The notes under the pieces were generated by a model. The model had not been told where the DNA came from and made no database searches. It was given only the letters and a program-made list of their open reading frames with translations. DNA of 64,000 bases from Planctomycetota bacterium (GTDB lineage: Bacteria > Planctomycetota > Planctomycetia > Planctomycetales > Planctomycetaceae), in contig QQVO01000018.1 of NCBI GenBank assembly GCA_003388505.1, positions 1 to 64,000 of the forward strand, given 5' to 3'. Shown here in pieces: positions 33,451 through 41,479 of this stretch. A program made the position numbers and the translations under genes. Every line of letters begins with the position of its first letter. The first letter of the stretch is position 1.

Positions 33451-34998
33451 ATGACGTCGCGCAATCGCAGACAGTTTATGGGGGATGTGGGTCGTGGCAT
33501 GCTGACGGTCGGACTCGGGGCATCGACCGCGAGCATGATGGGGTTCTCAACGGCGTTCGCCGAGGAGGGGGCCGAGTCGCTTTCGTTTGGAGAACTCGAT
33601 GCGCTCGTCGATCTGATGCAGTCGACCCCGCCGGACAGACTGCAACCGCTGCTGGTCAACAAACTTCAGGCGGGTGAGGCGGACCTGCCGAGACTGATCT
33701 CGGCCGCGGCGCTTGCGAATGCGGAGACGTTCGGGGGGCAGGACTACGTCGGATTCCACACGGCGATGGCCATGCTGCCGGCGCTGGAACTTGCCCGTGT
33801 CGTGCCGAAAGAGCGGCAGCCGCTCCCGGTGCTGAAGGTGCTCTACCGCAACAGCGGGCAGATTCAGGAACAGGGGGGCGCCGCGACAAAAATGCTGCAC
33901 CCGCTGGCGGCGGAGAAGAACGCAGGCCGGCAGACCGGCGGGCAACTTCGAGACGCCGTCCGCGACGTGAACATGGACGGAGCCGAGCAGATTTTCGCCG
34001 GCATGATGCAGGGCCCGACCGAAGACGCCTACAACGACCTGCAGCCGATCGTGCAGGATGACATCAACGTGCATCGCTTTGTGCTGGCGCATCGTGCTTA
34101 TCAGCTTGTGAGTCTGCTGGGCGCCGAGCACGCCCATACCATTCTGCGACAGTGCGTGCGCTTCTGCGTGGATCACGAGGAGAAGCGCGTCTCGCGGAAC
34201 AATCCGCCGTCGGCGATCCGCACGGTGCTGCCGGCCCTGTTTGACCAGTACAAGCTCGAAGGAATTGCGCTGGGCGAGGAGGATCCGGGGGATGAGTGGG
34301 TCGATGAATTGGCGCAGACGATCTACGGTTCGCCGCCGGAACAAGCGGCTGAGGCGGCGGCCGCCGCTCTGGCGGAGGGCGTGGACCCGGAGGTCGTCGG
34401 CGAAGCGATTTCGCTCGCTTCGAACCTGCTGGTGCTGAGGCAGGGGACGGAGAACTGGCGGACGCACGGCGATTCGGCCGGCGTGCACACGTCGGACGCA
34501 GCGAACGCCTGGCGCAACATGGCCCGCTGCATCAACGACCGGAATGCCATCGCCGGTCTGATCGTCGGCGCGTTCCACACCGCGCGATACCAGGAGTTCT
34601 CCGGCGCGGCGTATCCGACGGAGGAACATCTTGCCGAGATCAGTTCGCTCGACCCCGACAAGCTGCTGGCCGAAGCCGCCGACGCGGTCGAAAACAACGA
34701 CCAGGGGCGGGCCGCCGCGGCGATTCATCTGTATGGCGAACACGGCCGGTCGGCGGAACCGGTGTTCAACCTGATGGCCAGGTACACGGTCAGCGAAGAC
34801 GGTCGGTTGCACGGGGAGAAGTACTTCCAGACCGTCCGCGAGGAATACGCCACAACGCGAGAAGCGTTTCGTTGGCGGCAGATGGTTGGACTCGCCCGTG
34901 TGACTGCCAGTGCTTACGGCTACGACCGCGAGGACCAACATGGCCACCGCGCCCCGGGCTACGAAGACGCCTGCCGGCTGCTGGGAGTTGAGGTGTAA
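33451..34998 (+). CDS. Tat-secreted protein of unknown function
   Basis: This is a 515-residue protein. The N-terminus (TSRNRRQFMGDVGRGMLTVG) is a twin-arginine signal. The mature part is largely helical. It contains histidine-bearing segments such as DYVGFHTAMAM, FVLAHRAYQL, LLGAEHAHTILRQ and IVGAFHTARYQEF, which could bind a metal or haem, but no known family was recognised. The ATG at 33451 has AGGAG 8 bases upstream; the frame is open further back without protein character. It stands alone, divergent from the spermidine-synthase-like gene. Export by Tat suggests a folded protein, possibly with a cofactor. Confidence 0.75.
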   Translation: MTSRNRRQFMGDVGRGMLTVGLGASTASMMGFSTAFAEEGAESLSFGELDALVDLMQSTPPDRLQPLLVNKLQAGEADLPRLISAAALANAETFGGQDYVGFHTAMAMLPALELARVVPKERQPLPVLKVLYRNSGQIQEQGGAATKMLHPLAAEKNAGRQTGGQLRDAVRDVNMDGAEQIFAGMMQGPTEDAYNDLQPIVQDDINVHRFVLAHRAYQLVSLLGAEHAHTILRQCVRFCVDHEEKRVSRNNPPSAIRTVLPALFDQYKLEGIALGEEDPGDEWVDELAQTIYGSPPEQAAEAAAAALAEGVDPEVVGEAISLASNLLVLRQGTENWRTHGDSAGVHTSDAANAWRNMARCINDRNAIAGLIVGAFHTARYQEFSGAAYPTEEHLAEISSLDPDKLLAEAADAVENNDQGRAAAAIHLYGEHGRSAEPVFNLMARYTVSEDGRLHGEKYFQTVREEYATTREAFRWRQMVGLARVTASAYGYDREDQHGHRAPGYEDACRLLGVEV

Positions 34999-35003
34999 GC
35001 AGA

Positions 35004-35039
35004 CCGGGGGTGCGCTCCTTTCGTCGCGACCCCCGGCTT
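35004..35039 (+). terminator. Terminator of the Tat-secreted protein gene
   Basis: CCGGGGGT (35004-35011) pairs with ACCCCCGG (35029-35036), with GCG/CGC extending inward, and is followed by CTTTGCT. It starts 6 bp after the stop codon. Confidence 0.65.
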
Positions 35040-35106
35040 TGCTGTGCGACGCTTTCAGCGTCGCTCGCGGCGGAGGTTCCGAGGTTTTCCCGGACGAGGG
35101 TTTCGG

Positions 35107-35161
35107 GAAGACTTGTGTGTAAACGACAGGGTTGAAAACCTGTCAGTTACACACAACTTCT
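35107..35161. repeat. R3 inverted repeat, copy 3 (long form)
   Basis: Arms of about 20 bases, CTTGTGTGTAAACGACAGG and CCTGTCAGTTACACACAA, pair around GTTGAAAA with two mismatches. It is the most complete copy of the R3 family. Confidence 0.75.
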
Positions 35162-35404
35162 TCCCGGGTTGGGCTCGATCAGTCCGATTTTCGAGCAACT
35201 CGAATGGAACGCGGATCGGCGCAGATTGAACGGGTTTTCGCTGATTGTTGTCTTCGTGGCTTTGGGGCACGCGAAACTGCATCCAAACAGTGCCCAAACG
35301 TCCGCGACAGGGAATGATCCCCTCTGAACCCGCGCCAATCCGCTGAATCCGCGTTCATCTGCGGTCTATTCGGCTGTCCCCAAGGCCCGATCTTTGGCGA
35401 AGCG

Positions 35405-35454
35405 ACCACGACTTGTGTGTAACTGACAGGGTTGAAAACCTGTCCTACTTACAC
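35405..35454. repeat. R3 inverted repeat, copy 4
   Basis: The sequence CTTGTGTGTAACTGACAGG, GTTGAAAA and CCTGTCCTACTTACAC repeats copy 3 with a degraded right arm. The stop codon of the WD40 gene (TAA on the minus strand, 35449-35451) lies inside it. Confidence 0.7.
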
Positions 35455-36513
35455 GCGGGCCGGTTCGTCCGTCATGCGGTAGACGCGCAGCAGGCCGTCG
35501 AACTGCGGGACGGCGAACAGCCGAGCGTCGGGGTTGAGATCGAGGCCGCGCCCGCAATGCGAGAGCTGCAGCGTGTGGAAGGCGGCTTCTTCTCCGGGCC
35601 GGAAGAACCAGACTTTCCCCTGGTTCCCCCCCTGCGGCGCGCCGACGCCCATCACGAAGCCGTCCGGGTGGAAACGCACGCCCCACGCCATGCCGTTATA
35701 CTTCTCGTCCTTAAACTGCTGCCGGAACTCGCCCGTCTCCCAGTCGACCAGCAGGATCATCGGCTTGTGGACACCGGCGAAGGCGTTGGTGACCTCGGTC
35801 AGTCCGGCGACGGCAAGTGTGGCGCCGTTGGGACTGAACACCATGTCCCGCGCGCCCCCCATGTCCGCGCGGAACTTCTGGTCGAACCCCCACATGAACT
35901 CCGCCCGGAAGGATCGCAACTCCGCGCCCGAGTTGAGATCCCATTCCTTGATCACGCCCATCAAATCGAAGGATGCGAGTCGCCTGCCGTCAGGATGGAA
36001 GTCTGCGGCATAGGGATATCTCTCATGCCCGGCCAGTTCGTGGACCAGTTGGAAGTCGGGCAGCCGCCAGATCCTGATCAGGTTGTCGTTGCCGCAGGAC
36101 GCCAGCAGGTCGCCGCCGGGGCTGACCCGCACCCAGCGGACCCAGCCTTTGTGCGCTTTTACCATGCGTTCCGGCGCGACGTCGCTGCCCGAGGCAGCCG
36201 TCCGCCAGACGCCGATGTGGTCGTCGTATCCGCCGGTGTAGAGCCACTGGCCATCGAGCGAAAAATCAAGCGACCGCACCCACGATTCGTGACCCGCGAA
36301 CACGGTCTTCGCTTCAGACGTTCCGCCGATTTCCCAGCGATAGACGCCGAAGTCCTCGGCGCCGGCAAACACGTACCTTCCGGTCGGGTCGATCCGGCAG
36401 GTCGTCAGCGGCCTCTCATGCTTGAATTCCGCAAAAAGGTGCGTCTTGGGAACGTCGACGGGACGCCGCGCTGCAGGCGGCGGAGGCGGGAGGTCGGGAA
36501 TTTGTTGGCTCAT
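35449..36513 (-). CDS. WD40-repeat beta-propeller protein
   Basis: This is a 354-residue protein with about seven WD40-type blades; clear ones are VRSLDFSLDGQWLYTGGYDD.HIGVW, VRWVRVSPGGDLLASCGNDN.LIRIW and PYAADFHPDGRRLASFDLMG.VIKEW. The N-terminus is proline-rich (PPPPPAARRP) and has no signal peptide, so it is probably cytoplasmic. It overlaps the upstream DUF1501 gene by four bases (ATGA), so the two are translationally coupled. It is the third gene of a DUF1549-DUF1501-WD40 operon. Such a set is common in planctomycetes, although the function of the operon is unknown. Confidence 0.85.
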   Translation of the reverse strand: MSQQIPDLPPPPPAARRPVDVPKTHLFAEFKHERPLTTCRIDPTGRYVFAGAEDFGVYRWEIGGTSEAKTVFAGHESWVRSLDFSLDGQWLYTGGYDDHIGVWRTAASGSDVAPERMVKAHKGWVRWVRVSPGGDLLASCGNDNLIRIWRLPDFQLVHELAGHERYPYAADFHPDGRRLASFDLMGVIKEWDLNSGAELRSFRAEFMWGFDQKFRADMGGARDMVFSPNGATLAVAGLTEVTNAFAGVHKPMILLVDWETGEFRQQFKDEKYNGMAWGVRFHPDGFVMGVGAPQGGNQGKVWFFRPGEEAAFHTLQLSHCGRGLDLNPDARLFAVPQFDGLLRVYRMTDEPARV

Positions 36514-37769
36514 GCCAGGATCTCCTCAATCGGCGCGGCGACTGGGTCTCCGATCGGAATTGACTTGCCGGCGATCTCGTGGTCGGCGGATGAATCGATC
36601 CCCACGGCCTGGAAATAGGTATGGAACAGGTGTCCCGCGTCGACCTCGCGGTCGGCGACTTCCGTGCCTTCGTCGTTCGTCGCGCCGACGACGACTCCCG
36701 GCTGAATCCCGGCCCCGCCGACGGCCACCGAAACCGAAGCGCCCCAGTGGTCGCGACCGTAGCGCTGGTTGATCTTCGGCGTCCGGCCGAATTCCGAATA
36801 AATCATCACCAGCGTGCTGTCCAGCATGCCGGCGTGGTGCAGGTCGTCGAGCAGCATGCAGAACGTCTTGTCGAACTCGCCGAGTTGTTCGAGATGGAAG
36901 TTGAAGTTCTCGGCGTGCGTGTCATACCCGTGATGCGTCACCTTCACACAGGTTCCGCCATTCATGAGCAGGTTGCGGGCCAGGATGCAGTTCCGCGCGA
37001 AGGGGTGCGAGCCGTACCGCTCCAGTTCCGCGGGTGACGGTTCCGCCTTGAACATGGCCTTCTGAGCGAGCAGCCGCTCTGCCATTTCGTACGACGACTC
37101 GTAAGCCTCGGTCTCGGCCGGCTGGCCGCGTCCGCCGGCGAACCGCTGACTGAGCCGCTGCCGCAACTCCTCGCGGCGGACCGCTCCCTCGTCGGTCAGT
37201 TGTTTCGGACGCTCCAGGTTCTCCGGAGCATCGGCCCCCGGCAGCTTGAGTTGCGCGTACTTCGCGCCCAGGAAGGCGGCGGTGTTGTCGTTGAGGCCCC
37301 GCGTTGTGATGTGCAGGTAACCGGGCAGCGGTGGATTCGCCGGCGCAAGGTACTTGGCCGCGACCGAGCCGATGTAGGGAAACGCGCCGTTCTTTCGGCC
37401 CTTCTCCATAAAGACCCGGCCCACTCCGTGATCGTTCGTCTTGAGGTTGATGCTGCGGACGATCGAGAGCAGGTGCATCCGCTGGGCGGTGTGCGGCAGA
37501 AGTTCACAGATGCGGACTCCCGGCACGGACGTTTCGATCGACCGGAACGGCCCGCCGAACTTCGTTCCGGGCTTCGGATCCCAGCTTTCAAACTGGCTCA
37601 CGCCCCCTTGCAGATAAACCTGCAGAACGCGCTTCTGGCCGCTGCGCAGTTGTTCCGCCTGAACCGGCGTCAGCCCGGCTGTGAGGCTCGTGCCTGCCGC
37701 CGCTCCCGCCAGAAGACTCCGGCGGGACAGCCAATGATCGACTTTCGCACAGCCAATGTCGCGTCGCAT
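36510..37769 (-). CDS. DUF1501 family exported protein
   Basis: This is a 419-residue protein. The signal (HWLSRRSLLAGAAAGTSLTA) has the twin arginine. DUF1501 signatures follow: VYLQGGVSQFESWDPKPGTK, MIYSEFGRTPKIN, and YGRDHWGASVSVAVGGAGIQ. The ATG at 37769 has GGAGGCGACC upstream, so it is chosen over GTG at 37784. It lies between the DUF1549 gene (upstream) and the WD40 gene (overlapping downstream). Repeat copy D fills the gap to the DUF1549 gene. Confidence 0.9.
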   Translation of the reverse strand: MRRDIGCAKVDHWLSRRSLLAGAAAGTSLTAGLTPVQAEQLRSGQKRVLQVYLQGGVSQFESWDPKPGTKFGGPFRSIETSVPGVRICELLPHTAQRMHLLSIVRSINLKTNDHGVGRVFMEKGRKNGAFPYIGSVAAKYLAPANPPLPGYLHITTRGLNDNTAAFLGAKYAQLKLPGADAPENLERPKQLTDEGAVRREELRQRLSQRFAGGRGQPAETEAYESSYEMAERLLAQKAMFKAEPSPAELERYGSHPFARNCILARNLLMNGGTCVKVTHHGYDTHAENFNFHLEQLGEFDKTFCMLLDDLHHAGMLDSTLVMIYSEFGRTPKINQRYGRDHWGASVSVAVGGAGIQPGVVVGATNDEGTEVADREVDAGHLFHTYFQAVGIDSSADHEIAGKSIPIGDPVAAPIEEILA

Positions 37770-37818
37770 AGGTCGCCTCCACAAAGACTCGCGTCGTGCG
37801 CGTCGTGGTCCACCGCGT

Positions 37819-37922
37819 CATACCGCTTTGCAAATCAGTGTTGGCGATCTGTCTCGCGGAATCTCGTCCTCGACAGTCCAAACACCGCTCGACGCGGACA
37901 CATGGTAGAGCAATTTGCTCTA
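37819..37922 (-). repeat. 104-bp dispersed repeat R1, copy D
   Basis: On the minus strand it starts TAGAGCAAATTGCTCTACC, where TAG is the stop codon of the DUF1549/DUF1553 gene, and ends GCAAAGCGGTATG. It is colinear and gap-free with copy C, with about five substitutions. It therefore lies inside an operon, between the first and second gene. Confidence 0.92.
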
Positions 37923-39689
37923 GTGATTGAATCGAAACTCCGCCGAGGAGAGCAGCGCCCAGGCGATTTCCTGGACCGCCGCCGTCCGGTCGTGGACAAG
38001 GTTGAGGTACGCCTCGATCTCGACCGTCTCCTCACCCGTCGGCGGACGGCTGAGGATGTTCATGTACAGTTCGTCGGCGATGGCGGGCGCGTCTTCCAAC
38101 GCGATCACCCGCGCCGTCAGGTTTTCGCCCTGCGGAACCAGCCAACCCTGCATCTGTGATCCGTTTTCCAGAAACAGCGCTTGCGCGGCGGTTGCGTCGA
38201 AGGCGGTCCGCTGTCCTCCGAGCCCTGCAAACCGGGCGGCAAACTGGTCCAGCATCGGCTGGGCCGCTGCGTTGAACGCCGCTTCGCGCCATGCGGCGTC
38301 CTCGACACGTTGCGGTCCGTTCTCAGCATCGCTTTTGATCTCTTCAGCCACCCTTGCAGCGAGCAAGCGGTCGGCCGTTCCGGTCGCGCGCAGCATCGAT
38401 CTCGCCAGTTGTTCGGCCGAAAGCGGCTTCAATCGGGAGACCGCCAGCGCATCACGCGCGGCCTCCGCCGTTTCATCGGCCACGCGGCTTGTCCGCTGGT
38501 ATGTCTGCGAGAGGGCAATCTCGCGCAGCAGGAACCGGATGTCATAGCCGTGCCCCGTGAATTCCTCGCCGAGGAATGCCAGCAATTCCGGATGCGAAGG
38601 GGGATTCTCGGCGTGTCGCATGTCGAGCGGCTCAACAAGGCCCCGCCCCATCATCACGGCCCACAACCGGTTCACGATGTTTCGCCGGAACGCCGTGTTC
38701 TCCGTGGAGATCATCACCTCCGCCAGTCGTTTCCGGCGGCTGTACTTCGGCACGCCGCGCACGGTCTTCTCCGGCGCGACGATGTACGCCTCTTCCATCC
38801 CTTCCGGATCGGGAACTTCGGGCATCTCCAGCAGGCGCGGGTCGGTTTGCCCCTCTTCGCCGGTGAAGACGGACGTAAACTTCACTTCTCCTTCCGCCTT
38901 CTCGCCGAGCATTTTCTGTTTCGACTTCGGATCGGTGAACAGATAGCTCCGCCGCAGAAACGCCGAGAGGCCGTAGTAGTGCGCCTGCAGATAGTCGTCG
39001 ATCACCGGATGATCGTGGCACTGTGCGCACTCCAGGTCGACACCGAGAAAGACCCGGCCGATGTCCCGCGTCACCACGTCAATTTCGAAGTTCCGATCGA
39101 GATAGAACTTGGCTGCGGCTCGCAACTCCTCATCGGCGCCGTCGGCAGCGAGGATTTCCGAGACCAACTGGTCCCACGGCTTGTTCGCGCGGAACGACTG
39201 GAACAGGTAGTCTTTCCAGGCCGCATCCGGCACGTTGTTCCCGCCGCGGCGCTCCATCAGCATTTCGTCGAAGACATATTGCAGTCGCCGGGCATGTTCG
39301 GGCGTGTCCAGCAACCGGTCGACGAGTGCCGTTCGCTTCTCAGTCGATGGCGTTTCGTCGGCCAGGAACTCCCGGACCACATCCGCCGGTGGGATACAAC
39401 CGGTGAGGTCGAGATAGACGCGGCGGATGAATTCCGCATCGGTGCACAACTCGCCGGCAAGCTCCGCGAACGCCGGTTGCGCGGTCGCCACGAGTTCGTC
39501 GATCCGGGTGTGCAACTCCGCCGTGGGGCGTGGTTTCTCTTCAGCCGTGGGGTGTAACCGCTCCGCACTCGGCGGGGCAGGAGGCAAGTCGGCCGCCTCG
39601 CCAGACGCAAAGAGCGTGGGAGTCGCGAAGACAGCGCACGTCAGGAAGTACGCCGCGGCCCCTGAAAACTTCAAGCCGGTCATGGGCAT
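37920..39689 (-). CDS. DUF1549/DUF1553 cytochrome-like exported protein
   Basis: This is a 589-residue protein. The signal peptide (AAAYFLTCAVFATPTLFASG) is followed by DUF1549 (about 55-260) with ECAQCHDHPV holding a CxxCH motif, then DUF1553 (about 310-560) with FRRNIVNRLWAVMMGRGLVE. The start is uncertain: ATG codons at 39689 and 39683 both precede the signal and neither has a clear ribosome site. Unlike the DUF1549 protein starting at 2910, it has no TPR array. The TAG stop is inside repeat copy D. It leads an operon with DUF1501 and WD40 genes. Confidence 0.88.
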   Translation of the reverse strand: MPMTGLKFSGAAAYFLTCAVFATPTLFASGEAADLPPAPPSAERLHPTAEEKPRPTAELHTRIDELVATAQPAFAELAGELCTDAEFIRRVYLDLTGCIPPADVVREFLADETPSTEKRTALVDRLLDTPEHARRLQYVFDEMLMERRGGNNVPDAAWKDYLFQSFRANKPWDQLVSEILAADGADEELRAAAKFYLDRNFEIDVVTRDIGRVFLGVDLECAQCHDHPVIDDYLQAHYYGLSAFLRRSYLFTDPKSKQKMLGEKAEGEVKFTSVFTGEEGQTDPRLLEMPEVPDPEGMEEAYIVAPEKTVRGVPKYSRRKRLAEVMISTENTAFRRNIVNRLWAVMMGRGLVEPLDMRHAENPPSHPELLAFLGEEFTGHGYDIRFLLREIALSQTYQRTSRVADETAEAARDALAVSRLKPLSAEQLARSMLRATGTADRLLAARVAEEIKSDAENGPQRVEDAAWREAAFNAAAQPMLDQFAARFAGLGGQRTAFDATAAQALFLENGSQMQGWLVPQGENLTARVIALEDAPAIADELYMNILSRPPTGEETVEIEAYLNLVHDRTAAVQEIAWALLSSAEFRFNH

Positions 39690-39745
39690 GCTTACTGGAA
39701 TGAGGCGCCGCAGGAGGGCACCCGGTAGGTCGGTAACACGTCTCA

Positions 39746-39786
39746 AGTATAACGAAACTTTGATGCGTTTCGAGAGCAATGCTCTC
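39746..39786 (-). promoter_or_regulatory. Possible promoter with overlapping palindrome for the DUF1549 operon
   Basis: On the minus strand TCGAAA (39768-39773) and TATACT (39746-39751) are separated by 16 bp. A perfect inverted repeat GAGAGCA-A-TGCTCTC (39772-39786) overlaps the edge of the -35 element. It resembles, but is not identical to, the palindrome at the head of the 104-bp repeat. It could be an operator. Confidence 0.4.
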
Positions 39787-39921
39787 AGTGACAGCCGCTT
39801 TTCGCAGTGCGGCGACCTGTCGCCGCACTCCCAAAGACATTGCCCTGGGAAACCTTGCGTCTGCAGCGGTCGCCCCCGTCATCTCTTGTTTGGAAAGCGC
39901 CACGGCCTCGGCTGGTGGCGT

Positions 39922-41292
39922 TCACTGCGCCCCCTGGGAGATCGAATACAGGTGGTGTTCCCCACGCAGAATGATCTCCTTTCCAACCAGCGCCGGCGTC
40001 GCGCTGATCGGCTCCTCCAGCCGATTGAGTGCCAGCGCCTGCGGTTGCTCGCCGGCTGTCATCACCAGCGTCGCCCCGTCCCGATCGGTGATGTAGATTC
40101 TTCCCGCCGCCGCGACGGGCGAAGCGTAGACGTCGGTGATGCCCGGAAGACGGAAGGGACCGGACGGCTCCTCGCCCGTCTCTGCCTCCAGCCGCGTTAA
40201 GACGCCCTGGTAGTGATAAAGGTAATACAGCGCGTCGTCGAACAGCAGTGGAGACGGCACATACGGCGTCCGTTCGTTGCGAGTCCAGACGACATGGTCA
40301 CTGCCGGTGATATCGCCTTTCGCGCCGGCCAGGCGGATTGCCAGCATGGCCCGCGTATCGTAACTGCTGCCGGCGTAGAGCATGCCGTCCGCCGCAACCG
40401 GTGAAGCCACGACATTGTTTGAAAGTCCGCCGCACTCCCAGATGACGTCGCCCGTGTCCAGATCATACCCCCGCACGCGACCGGTCCCGCTGACGATGAC
40501 CTGCGCACGGCCGTCCTGCTCCACGACGATCGGAGTCGCCCAGGAAGTCACCTCATCGCGGGGAACGCGCCATCGTTCCTCGCCGGTCCGCTTATCGAAG
40601 GCAACGAGGAACGAATCGCCTTCGTGGTCCCAGTTGACCACCAGCGTTTCATCGTGAAGCGCAGGCGAGGCTCCCTCGCCATGCCCATGCTTGACGAGCA
40701 TGTCTCCCAGGTCTTTCTGCCAGACGACCGTTCCCTCCAGGTCGAGACACGACAGGCCGTACGATCCGAAAAAGGCGAAAACGTGCTCTCCATCGGTCAC
40801 GGGCGACGCAGACGCCGCACTGCCGCTGACGTGCCAGGTTTCGTGCGGCAGCAGTTCCCCGACAGATCGCTGCCAGACGATCGCGCCGTTCTCTCGATCG
40901 GCCGCCAACACGACGAACTGCTGCTGATGCGTCACCGGCAGATTGTCGTGAGCGCCGGGCGCCTTGCTGGGGCGCGGGGGGAGGGCGTCTCCCACAGGGA
41001 CTGCCGTTGTGACGAAGATCCGGTCGTCCCACACCACCGGCGACGAGTGTCCCAGCCCCGGCAGCGCGGTCTTCCAGCGGATGTTCTTCGATTCGTTCCA
41101 CTCGGTCGGCGGATCGGCCTGCGGCGCTTCACCGGTGCTCAGCGGCCCGCGCCAGTTGGGCCATTGCGCCAGCGGCTCCGCGGCGTCGGCCACTCGAACC
41201 AACGACATGGTGGCTCCGAGCAGCACCGCGACGGCGACCGAACACGTGCAACACAACTGACGGCGTATCTCCACGTCGACTCCAATTCTCAT
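39922..41292 (-). CDS. PQQ-type (BamB-like) beta-propeller exported protein
   Basis: This is a 456-residue protein. The signal region (about 1-35, CTCSVAVAVLLGATMSLVRV) is followed by PQQ-like propeller blades: WRGPLSTGEAPQADPP, PVVWDDRIFVTTAVPV, LAADRENGAIVWQRSVGELL and FDKRTGEERWRVPRDEVT. Planctomycetes have many such proteins, usually periplasmic. There are no enzyme residues for a PQQ dehydrogenase. It lies 233 bp upstream of the DUF1549 operon on the same strand and is divergent from the next DUF1501 gene. Its role is unknown. Confidence 0.83.
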   Translation of the reverse strand: MRIGVDVEIRRQLCCTCSVAVAVLLGATMSLVRVADAAEPLAQWPNWRGPLSTGEAPQADPPTEWNESKNIRWKTALPGLGHSSPVVWDDRIFVTTAVPVGDALPPRPSKAPGAHDNLPVTHQQQFVVLAADRENGAIVWQRSVGELLPHETWHVSGSAASASPVTDGEHVFAFFGSYGLSCLDLEGTVVWQKDLGDMLVKHGHGEGASPALHDETLVVNWDHEGDSFLVAFDKRTGEERWRVPRDEVTSWATPIVVEQDGRAQVIVSGTGRVRGYDLDTGDVIWECGGLSNNVVASPVAADGMLYAGSSYDTRAMLAIRLAGAKGDITGSDHVVWTRNERTPYVPSPLLFDDALYYLYHYQGVLTRLEAETGEEPSGPFRLPGITDVYASPVAAAGRIYITDRDGATLVMTAGEQPQALALNRLEEPISATPALVGKEIILRGEHHLYSISQGAQ

Positions 41293-41479
41293 TCGATGAG
41301 CGAGGACTCGATTATCGAACGCGCGGCCCGGTCACACAACGCGGTCGCTGATTTCTCAACATCAAAGGCCGGCCGACCAGCAGCCGCCAACACGCATTGA
41401 CGACCAAACAGACAACGCATTAACGTGTACTTATGGGACTTCGGCCGTATTCGGTGAACTGAGCACAGGAGGGGGAACG

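Larger units (their letters stand above)
34999..35448. other. Non-coding stretch with terminator and repeat arrays
   Basis: It contains the terminator of the preceding gene (35004-35039), R3 repeat copies 3 and 4, and an inverted pair of the AACGCGGATCGGCGCAGATT / AATCCGCGTTCATCTGCGG type (35208-35225 and 35345-35365). No credible gene was found. Confidence 0.6.
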
